Source: Actinomycetota bacterium
GTDB taxonomy: Bacteria > Actinomycetota > Actinomycetes > S36-B12
Direction of reading: 5' to 3'
DNA: 5,832 bases
Assembly (NCBI GenBank): GCA_027729865.1
Contig: JAQCBM010000129.1
Coordinates: forward strand, 1 to 5,832
Shown: positions 1 to 5,435 of the stretch, piece by piece
How positions within the stretch are numbered: the first letter of the stretch is position 1
Layout: each line of letters begins with the position of its first letter
Position numbers and translations under genes: made by a program
The notes under the pieces: generated by a model
Told to the model about the DNA's origin: nothing
Database searches by the model: none
Seen by the model: only the letters and a program-made list of their open reading frames with translations

Positions 1-741
1 AACGACGTCGTCATCGACACGCGTCTTGCGGACACGCTCGAATGGATTGCGAAGAGCGCGAGTGAGTACGCATTCGTGGCCAAGGACACCGATCTGGACG
101 CCATCTGCGATCGTCCGGATCTGCGGTACGTCATCGAACGGGCCGCTGCGGCAGGTGAGATCTCTGCCGAACATGTCGCTGCGGCGTTGGCTGACACTCT
201 TCAGGCCATCTGCGTTGTCGCGGGTGACGAATCCCTTGCAGAGTTCTTGAGGGACTGGGTTGGGACGACGTTCGCGTCAGTTGTTCGGCTCGACTCCCCT
301 GTCAGGGCGCTCCCCCCGAGCGAGGCAAGGTTTCCGCGCTTCGAGACCGAACCTGCGGACGACAGCGTCGAGGTGATCGAGGTGAAGGTCACCGCTGATG
401 CGGCTCAGCGCGTTGGGTCGTTGATCCACAACCTTCGTCGGGAGCCGGTCGGCGTCACCGCTAACGGATCTGCCGACGATGGAGGCGTTCTGACCGAAGA
501 GTGGACGATTGGTGCCGCCTTGAATGCGGTGACGGATGGCTGGGAGGACGCTGAGTTTGTGTCTGGTCAGGAGGTGGCGCTTTTGATCAGTCTCCCGATT
601 CTCGTGATCACCGAGTTGTTCGATTGGCTCGACGCGCGCGTGTGTGGTGGGTTGTCGCTCTCTGCTCTCGAGTTCTTGAAAGCGGAACTCGTGCCGTCGT
701 TGCTGGAGCACTTTTCCGACGAGCAGAGGGAGGCTGCGTGA
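1..741 (+). CDS. PIN-like nuclease domain protein, 5'-truncated by window edge
   Basis: The reading frame is open to base 1, so this is the last 246 residues of a longer protein. The GTG at 76 is internal and should not be taken as the start. The first 33 residues (NDVVID at 1-6, then a helix, then FVAKDTDLD at 25-33) resemble the end of a PIN-like ribonuclease domain of the DUF4935/PIN_12 kind. There an N/G-D pair opens a helix and a short hydrophobic strand ends in a conserved acidic residue; D2, D6, D29 and D31 are candidate metal ligands. The remaining ~210 residues are acidic and not recognised. A hydrophobic run near 190-205 looks like a buried helix rather than a membrane segment. The stop TGA overlaps the helicase ATG by one base (TGATG), so the two are probably co-translated and may act as a nuclease-helicase pair. 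The PIN call rests on a short fragment; the first acidic residue of the fold would lie outside the window. Confidence 0.5.
   Translation, partial: NDVVIDTRLADTLEWIAKSASEYAFVAKDTDLDAICDRPDLRYVIERAAAAGEISAEHVAAALADTLQAICVVAGDESLAEFLRDWVGTTFASVVRLDSPVRALPPSEARFPRFETEPADDSVEVIEVKVTADAAQRVGSLIHNLRREPVGVTANGSADDGGVLTEEWTIGAALNAVTDGWEDAEFVSGQEVALLISLPILVITELFDWLDARVCGGLSLSALEFLKAELVPSLLEHFSDEQREAA
728..733 (+). promoter_or_regulatory. Ribosome binding site of the helicase gene
   Basis: GGGAGG lies inside the end of the upstream PIN-like gene, 7 bases before the ATG at 741. It decides the helicase start: the same frame stays open upstream to about 624, but only the ATG at 741 has a good ribosome site and the coupled TGATG junction. 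Confidence 0.75.
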
Positions 742-3149
742 TGCGGCGAGAGTTGGATCCGTTCCGCTGCGAAACCAACAAGCACTTCCCGTTCTATTGG
801 CAGGTGGTTGGAAACCAGTGCCGGTCGCTGAGCTATCCCGGCGGAAATCTTGACCCGGGCGGGTGGATTCCTTCGGAAAAGGTGGATGGTGTCGGGTCCC
901 TGGGGCTCAACGATGGCATCTACTGCGACGTCTGTATCGAGATTGCTGTGGAGAACGGCTCAGTTCCGGTGGCGGAGTCGGTCAACCGCACGAGGGAGCT
1001 GTTCAAGAATCTTGTGGACGACCGGCCGTCACGGCCCGGTCAGAGTGACATTGCCTCCTTGGTGTCGACGCTCGCGCTCCTCCCCAATGTCGTAAGTCAC
1101 GAGCACGTCGACATGGTTCCGCGCACTTTTGGCCCGCTCCCCGCCGACTTCACGGGGCCGTTGTACGACGCGCTGCGTGACCGGTTCAAGGACGGGCTGT
1201 ATCCCCACCAGATTGAAGCATTGGAGGCGGCTCGTCTCGGACATGACGTGGTGCAGGTCACTCCGACCGCGAGCGGGAAGACGGTCGGGTTGCTGTATCC
1301 GATTGTCGAAGCTGCCCTGGTCGGCCGGAGGTCGATCGTCGTCACCCCGAGGCTCGTGCTGGCAGCTCAGTACATCGATGAGTTGACGGCAACGTGTGAC
1401 AAGTGTGACGAAGTAGCACCGCAGGTAGTCGAATTGTCGTTCGGCTCATCACGCGTGACGGTTGGCCGCTTCGACAGCGCCACGCCTGAGCCGTCACGCG
1501 AAATCATCCAGAAGCAGGCTGACATCGTTATCACGAACGCAGATATGGCCAAGCTGCACTTTCTGGACCATGACAAGGGTGGCCATAAACGCTGGCGGTC
1601 GTTCCTCGGCCAGGTGGATTTCGTTGTCATCGACGAGTTGGACTGCCATTCCGGCCACAAGCAGACGAAGCTTGAACCGGTACAGCGCGCGCTGATCGAA
1701 GTTGTCTCGGCGTTGTCGTCGAAGCGTCCCCAGGTTCTCGCTGCATCAGCAACCAGTGTCGAGACCAGCGAGTGGCATTTCCGTGTGACGGGCGGCAGCA
1801 ACCCGCTGACGATCGTTAATGCGGGCTGCGGGCAGAGCGAGCGCGATCTGTTCGTTGTGTCTCCCGATGCTGGCCAGACTTCGGTCGAGCATGCAGCCAC
1901 GCTGCTGACGCATTTGACCTTGGCAAACAATGGGTTGGCGCCGATGTCCCTCGTGTTTGAGACCTCGCCGAGCGAGGTGGCGAAAGCGCACGACGCAATC
2001 GCGTCAGCGTTTGCTGCTGCTGGACTGGGTAGCGAGGTAAGAAAAATTCGCCGGTACACCGGCAACACCCCCGATGAGGAGCGCCGCGAGATCGAGGCGT
2101 CGATCATGAGCCGTCAGACTCGGGTGACCGTCGCAAACGAGGCACTTGGCGTTGGTGCTGACCTCGGCACTCTTGAGGTCGCCATTTTTGTGGGATCTCC
2201 GCTGACCGCAGGGAAGGCCAAGCAGTACCTCGGACGGGTTGGCAGGCGGCACCGTTCCATCGTGGTGTTTGTCCTCGATGATTCGCCGCTCAGTGTGAGT
2301 CTGCAGACCGGTCGTCCGCCGCTTACGGTGCTTGACGAAATCACTCCCAGGTCGGCTATGCCGATGGTCGCAGAGCACGTCGACGCGCAGTGTCTCCGCC
2401 CGCTGTTGGGTTGCCTCGGGGAGATCCCGCGGTGTGTCGTCGATGCACTGCCGAAAGCGTTGTTGTCAGATCTCAAGGGTCGTCTCGGTCTCTACCGCGG
2501 AAGCGGTCGCACGTTGAGCCCGCGGAACGACTCGCCCCGCACGGTCAGCTTGTTCGACGACGACATCAAGTACTTCGCAGTTGGCGACTTCATCGGAACG
2601 GTCCGCATTCCGGTCGCGGATGGTCGACGCTCGAATGTTCCGGGCGCGGAATTTGTGCTCGATGGGTCTTGGCTCCGGGTAATTGGCACAAACCCGAAGA
2701 AGCGCAACCGGTTCCTCTATGTCGAGCTGATCAGTGAACCCTCGGGCTGGCTCGCGACTTCGCGCTACGTCACCGAGGACGTGGCCGAAGTGAAGGCGGT
2801 CTCGGTCGGCGGAATGAAGGTGAGCTTTGGGTGCGGCAAGGTTGCTCTCACGTTCAGCGTGACGAATCCTTCGGGTCCTCGTCGCTCACCTCCGCCTGTG
2901 TGGATCTCCGATGCGAGCGTCGTTCAGTTCTGGGCCGGCGTTCGTCGCCCCTCGGCCGATGTGTTCAGCGAAATTCGCGCTCTGGCGTTCGAACTTGGAG
3001 TGCCGCACCTGGACTTCCATCTTGAGCTCTGCGACGACGGCAGCATCCTGATGTTCGACAAGAACCAGATGGGCCGTATGGCATGGTTTGTTGCCGAGGA
3101 GTACCTCAAGCAGATTTCCTCGCTCGACTCGTCGCAGGAGGCAGCATGA
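741..3149 (+). CDS. MrfA/YprA/Hrq1-type SF2 helicase lacking the C-terminal cysteine cluster
   Basis: An 802-residue DNA helicase or translocase predicted to use ATP. Helicase motifs in order are: Q-like LYPHQ at 153-157; motif I TPTASGKT at 174-181; Ia TPRLVLAAQ at 202-210; Ib ITNADM at 264-269; II DELD at 298-301; III SAT at 336-338; IV near 402-407; YTGNTPDEERREIE at 439-452; V near 462-476; VI QYLGRVGRR at 495-503. The TASGK loop, the ERREIE block and the region around PGAEFVLDG (634-642) are typical of the MrfA/YprA/Hrq1 family, related to DISARM DrmA. The last ~60 residues (ILMFDKNQMG at 769-778) match the start of the MZB/DUF1998 domain, but the protein ends before the usual four zinc-binding cysteines. 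A 150-residue N-terminal extension instead carries C10, C27, C62 and C65; another CxxC pair is C219/C222. Overlaps with both neighbours imply tight coupling. In Bacillus subtilis, MrfA works with the exonuclease MrfB in mitomycin repair; here the neighbour is a PIN-like protein. The helicase identity is firm; the biological role (repair or defence) is inferred. Confidence 0.88.
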   Translation: MRRELDPFRCETNKHFPFYWQVVGNQCRSLSYPGGNLDPGGWIPSEKVDGVGSLGLNDGIYCDVCIEIAVENGSVPVAESVNRTRELFKNLVDDRPSRPGQSDIASLVSTLALLPNVVSHEHVDMVPRTFGPLPADFTGPLYDALRDRFKDGLYPHQIEALEAARLGHDVVQVTPTASGKTVGLLYPIVEAALVGRRSIVVTPRLVLAAQYIDELTATCDKCDEVAPQVVELSFGSSRVTVGRFDSATPEPSREIIQKQADIVITNADMAKLHFLDHDKGGHKRWRSFLGQVDFVVIDELDCHSGHKQTKLEPVQRALIEVVSALSSKRPQVLAASATSVETSEWHFRVTGGSNPLTIVNAGCGQSERDLFVVSPDAGQTSVEHAATLLTHLTLANNGLAPMSLVFETSPSEVAKAHDAIASAFAAAGLGSEVRKIRRYTGNTPDEERREIEASIMSRQTRVTVANEALGVGADLGTLEVAIFVGSPLTAGKAKQYLGRVGRRHRSIVVFVLDDSPLSVSLQTGRPPLTVLDEITPRSAMPMVAEHVDAQCLRPLLGCLGEIPRCVVDALPKALLSDLKGRLGLYRGSGRTLSPRNDSPRTVSLFDDDIKYFAVGDFIGTVRIPVADGRRSNVPGAEFVLDGSWLRVIGTNPKKRNRFLYVELISEPSGWLATSRYVTEDVAEVKAVSVGGMKVSFGCGKVALTFSVTNPSGPRRSPPPVWISDASVVQFWAGVRRPSADVFSEIRALAFELGVPHLDFHLELCDDGSILMFDKNQMGRMAWFVAEEYLKQISSLDSSQEAA
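3136..3141 (+). promoter_or_regulatory. Ribosome binding site of the MazF-like gene
   Basis: AGGAGG within the last codons of the helicase gene. It sits 4 bases before the ATG at 3146 and 7 bases before the in-frame ATG at 3149. The 7-base spacing slightly favours 3149; the ATGA overlap with the helicase stop favours 3146. The difference is one methionine. Confidence 0.7.
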
Positions 3150-3550
3150 TGACGGGTCTGCTGTCCATCACGGTGGGCCAGGTCATGTTGGCCGAGCTCT
3201 ACCGGCTCGGTGACATCGAGTGGACGTCACCAAAGGAGCGGCCCGTCGTGGTGGTGAGCAGCCAGGGTGACGGGCTGTGGCTTGTCGCCCCGCTGACGAC
3301 GAGCCGCGCCGGCAGGACGCGACGAGGATCACGTACCCCGGTCCGTCCAACGGCGGCAAATGGGCTCGACCGGGCCTCGTATGTTTGGTCGCGACGCCTT
3401 CACTGCATCCCGGAGTGTGACTTCACGCGTCGCCTTGGCTTCGCTGACCCTCTCACCAGCGCAGCAATTACTTCGACCTGCGTTTTGGACGATGACGAGT
3501 TACGGGTGTTCATGTCGGCAACAGGTATGGGGTGGCGCGACACCGCGTGA
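3146..3550 (+). CDS. MazF/PemK-like toxin-fold protein
   Basis: A 134-residue protein with the layout of the MazF/PemK (CcdB-like barrel) family, whose classical members are mRNA-cleaving toxins. GQVMLAEL at 11-18 is the first strand, KERPVVVVSS at 30-39 carries the conserved RPV strand, and LWLVAPLTT at 44-52 is the next. An arginine-rich loop follows at 54-67, then SYVWSRRLHCI at 78-88 and a C-terminal helix near 115-125. The length is slightly above the usual ~110 residues. The start is set by an ATGA overlap with the helicase stop and an upstream AGGAGG; the frame stays open back to about 3083, inside the helicase, but lacks support there. There is no small antitoxin-like gene before it, unlike normal mazEF or pemIK pairs. 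It may be a toxin controlled by the system, a nuclease effector, or a non-catalytic RNA-binding subunit. Catalytic residues cannot be assigned securely by eye. Confidence 0.6.
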   Translation: MMTGLLSITVGQVMLAELYRLGDIEWTSPKERPVVVVSSQGDGLWLVAPLTTSRAGRTRRGSRTPVRPTAANGLDRASYVWSRRLHCIPECDFTRRLGFADPLTSAAITSTCVLDDDELRVFMSATGMGWRDTA

Positions 3551-3555
3551 CAGTG

Positions 3556-3560
3556 AGGAG
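3556..3560 (+). promoter_or_regulatory. Ribosome binding site of the zinc-ribbon gene
   Basis: AGGAG lies 7 bases before the ATG at 3568, in the 17-base gap after the MazF-like stop. This near-ideal site is the main argument that the very short downstream frame is translated. An in-frame GTG at 3553 would overlap the site and is less likely as a start. Confidence 0.65.
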
Positions 3561-3567
3561 AATCGAA

Positions 3568-3681
3568 ATGCTCATTTCTGACGGGGACCCTTGCCCAAAC
3601 TGCGGTGAACTACCGCTTGACGTCATCGGCGGCGAGGCTGAGTGCCCAAATTGCGGTTCGCAATTCTCAAGCGCCGATTAG
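3568..3681 (+). CDS. 37-residue zinc-ribbon protein
   Basis: A very small protein consisting of little more than one zinc ribbon. Two identical CPNCG knuckles place C9, C12, C26 and C29 as a tetrahedral zinc site with 13 residues between the pairs. The ends are short and acidic (ISDGD, SSAD). The gene starts with ATG behind a good AGGAG site, 17 bases after the MazF-like gene and on the same strand, so it is probably the last gene of the operon. Stand-alone ribbons of this kind usually bind nucleic acid or dock onto a larger protein. Here it could supply a zinc module to the helicase, which lacks its family's C-terminal cysteines, or act as an unusual antitoxin or regulator of the MazF-like protein. 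Both ideas are inference. The cysteine pattern and ribosome site make a real gene likely despite the size. Confidence 0.75.
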   Translation: MLISDGDPCPNCGELPLDVIGGEAECPNCGSQFSSAD

Positions 3682-3703
3682 GCGATCGAGTCCCGCGCTC
3701 CGG

Positions 3704-3713
3704 TGAGATCTCA
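3704..3713. repeat. Perfect 10-base palindrome at the convergent gene junction
   Basis: TGAGATCTCA is self-complementary and sits at the end of the 29-base gap between the two convergent operons. Its last three bases are the stop codon (TGA on the minus strand) of the NERD helicase gene. CCGG occurs on both sides, at 3700-3703 and 3716-3719. No T-run follows on either strand, so it is not a clear intrinsic terminator. It could be a binding site or simply chance. Confidence 0.35.
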
Positions 3714-5321
3714 GGCCGGGGCAGTGAGGCCGAGTCGATCGGCGACGTCACTGTCGCCGATAACGGTCAAGCTCATGACCGCCCTACTCGCGGCCACGTA
3801 TAACAAGTCGTCGGCGACAGGACCGTACGGGTTGTGCGCGACAAAGATGACGTGGTCGTATTCGAGACCCTTCGCGCGGTGCACGTTTTCGCAGACGATT
3901 GACATGGGTTGTTCGTCATCGAACGTGGTGAGTGAGAACTCACGCTGAAGCATGTCTCGGACAGCGGATCGGACGGTGAGCACGAGGACGGTCTCAGCGT
4001 CATGGTCACGGTCCTCAAGGGCATCGATCGCATCGCCGACTGCCTCAACGATTTCGTCGTTTGTCGATGCTTCAATCCAACGGACTGATTCGGACTCGGG
4101 TCCGCCGATCGGGGCGATTGCACCACCGAACGCGCGGTGGAGAAGTGATGCGATCTGAAAAGTGTTGCGACCGTTGAACCGCAACTCACAGAGAGACCAG
4201 CCATCGGTGGTGAGTGGTAACTGAAATCCACGGTCAAAGATCTGTTGGGCGGTGTCGGCGAGGATCATGAGCCGTCCGGGACCGTTGCGGTCAAGCAGGC
4301 CTTCGAGCAGGCTGATCCAGACAGGGTGAAAGTCCTGTGCTTCGTCGATGATGATGGTGTCGAACCGTGTTGTGACCCTTGGCCAGTTGGTTAAGAGGTG
4401 TCCGATGAATGTTTCGTTCCACCACTCGCTCGACGGTTCGTCGGGAATCTCGATCTCTGGCATGCCGTCGAGGAGCAATGCGAGATCGTTGAATGCCTCG
4501 ACGGTGATGTTCTCGTCGCCGCCCAGCCGTTCGTAAAGGTGATTCGCGAGCGGCAAGTTGAAACACGTGACGAGGACCCGCTCGCCGCGTGCGAGTGCGC
4601 GTCGGGCCCACAGTGTTGCAAGTCGGGTTTTGCCAGTTCCTGCTGACCCCGTGACACACACGCGGCGGTTCGCGTCTAACGATTCGAGCGCGCTCACCTG
4701 CAGTTCGCTGATTTCAGCGAGTCGGCGGCGTGCGTATCGAGCGAGGGCTTCAGCGTCATACTCAAACTCGCAGTCGCCAAGCAGAAGCTTCACAAGCGAT
4801 GCGACTCCATCACGGCCGAGAGGACGCATGTAGGTGCGCTTCATCAGAGCCTCAACCGCTCCGGCACAGTCGTCGAATTCTTGGCGCGTAAACAGTTGTC
4901 GGCGATCCAGTTCAGATGGCAACTGGCCGTTCACTGCCGACACGTTCGGGAACGCGACCGCGTAGTCAACGGTTGCCTTGTCCAGCGACGGGTGCATCGC
5001 TCGCAGCTGCTCCCGTAACTCGTAACTGTTTTCTCGTGCCTGCGCCACCGGCTGCGGCTTCATCGGTTCGTTATTCGAGTACCACTTGCCATCCCTGATC
5101 TCTGGCCGGGCATGGGCTTTGACCTCGATGACCGCAAGCCCGAGTGACTCGTGAGCAATGACGACATCAATTTCTCTGCCCTGTGAAGCACTCGTCAGTC
5201 TGACGGACGGCATCACATACCACCCATCCGGTAACCGATCTCGGAGAATTCTGACGACGAACCCTTCTTCGTCGTTCTTGAGGCTGTCGAGAGAAAAGTC
5301 GTGCGGTACGAGAATTCCCAT
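3711..5321 (-). CDS. NERD nuclease domain fused to a compact SF1 (UvrD-like) helicase
   Basis: A 536-residue protein, probably cytosolic and DNA-acting. Residues ~10-130 form a NERD domain, a PD-(D/E)XK nuclease relative: E18/E19-G20, then GREIDVVI at 48-55 with D52, and AVIEVKAH at 63-70 with E66 and K68, plus a later Q94. The DNA-cleaving residues therefore look intact. After a linker, a superfamily 1 helicase core runs from ~200 to 536. It shows a Q-motif-like ELQ at 206-208, Walker A GSAGTGKT at 225-232, Walker B IIIDEAQD at 323-330, motif III LADTAQQ at 354-360, motif IV FNGRNT at 382-387, motif V HRAKGLE at 481-487 and motif VI YVAASRA at 508-514. The core lacks room for the large 1B/2B insertions of full UvrD, so it may be a translocase or sensor rather than a processive helicase. 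The ATG is the first start after an in-frame TGA just upstream. Such NERD-helicase fusions are common in defence islands and single-protein nuclease-helicase immunity has precedents, but activity here is inferred. Confidence 0.9.
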   Translation of the reverse strand: MGILVPHDFSLDSLKNDEEGFVVRILRDRLPDGWYVMPSVRLTSASQGREIDVVIAHESLGLAVIEVKAHARPEIRDGKWYSNNEPMKPQPVAQARENSYELREQLRAMHPSLDKATVDYAVAFPNVSAVNGQLPSELDRRQLFTRQEFDDCAGAVEALMKRTYMRPLGRDGVASLVKLLLGDCEFEYDAEALARYARRRLAEISELQVSALESLDANRRVCVTGSAGTGKTRLATLWARRALARGERVLVTCFNLPLANHLYERLGGDENITVEAFNDLALLLDGMPEIEIPDEPSSEWWNETFIGHLLTNWPRVTTRFDTIIIDEAQDFHPVWISLLEGLLDRNGPGRLMILADTAQQIFDRGFQLPLTTDGWSLCELRFNGRNTFQIASLLHRAFGGAIAPIGGPESESVRWIEASTNDEIVEAVGDAIDALEDRDHDAETVLVLTVRSAVRDMLQREFSLTTFDDEQPMSIVCENVHRAKGLEYDHVIFVAHNPYGPVADDLLYVAASRAVMSLTVIGDSDVADRLGLTAPA

Positions 5322-5435
5322 GTGGTCCGTTCACTTTCTCCTCGTTCCGAAACTTGCTCTCTCGCACGCTAATCCGGTAGCACGCCGCCGTTTTGACCGT
5401 GGCCGAGTCGCTTAGCCAGCCCTAAGAACAATGAG
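5322..5435 (-). promoter_or_regulatory. Intergenic leader of the NERD helicase gene
   Basis: This is the 114-base gap between the HNH gene and the NERD helicase gene, both on the minus strand. Reading the minus strand, GAGGAG (5338-5343) is the only strong Shine-Dalgarno-like run, but it lies 16 bases before the ATG, further than usual. A poor promoter candidate has GTCAAA at 5392-5397 and GATTAG at 5369-5374, 17 bases apart; it matches consensus weakly. CTTAG at 5411-5415 and CTAAG at 5422-5426 can form a 5-base-pair hairpin with a 6-base loop just after the HNH stop. It is followed by no U-run and is unlikely to terminate strongly. The gap is large enough for an independent promoter, but none is convincing. 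Confidence 0.25.

Noticed and set aside
277..711. 144-codon minus-strand open frame over the PIN-like gene
   Set aside because: Its composition (many R, H, Q) is typical of an antisense shadow, and the plus-strand frame is continuous and coupled to the next gene.
624..740. Extension of the helicase upstream to about 624
   Set aside because: The frame is open, but it lies wholly inside the PIN-like gene and has no good ribosome site; the ATG at 741 has both site and coupling.
1367..2107. Long minus-strand open frame (246 codons) antisense to the helicase
   Set aside because: It lies opposite clear helicase motifs I to V, shows no domain and is serine/arginine-rich in the way of GC-rich shadow frames.
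2004..2476. Overlapping minus-strand frames of about 120 codons over the helicase
   Set aside because: They are shadows of the helicase second RecA domain, with no recognisable motif.
2961..3110. ATP-grasp-like pattern at the helicase C-terminus (LDF ... DGS ... DKN-x-x-G)
   Set aside because: The spacing superficially recalls ATP-grasp metal ligands, but no upstream ATP-grasp lobe is present. The segment fits better in order and position as the beginning of the MZB/DUF1998 domain.
741..3149. Complete DISARM system
   Set aside because: The helicase is related to DrmA, but no DrmB, phospholipase D-like DrmC or DNA methyltransferase gene is in the window.
4291..4659. 122-codon minus-strand frame inside the NERD helicase gene
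   Set aside because: It is an out-of-frame shadow over Walker A and Walker B regions, dominated by R, T and H.
5411..5426. Small hairpin after the HNH gene as an intrinsic terminator
   Set aside because: The stem has only five base pairs, is not G/C-rich and no U-run follows on the minus strand.
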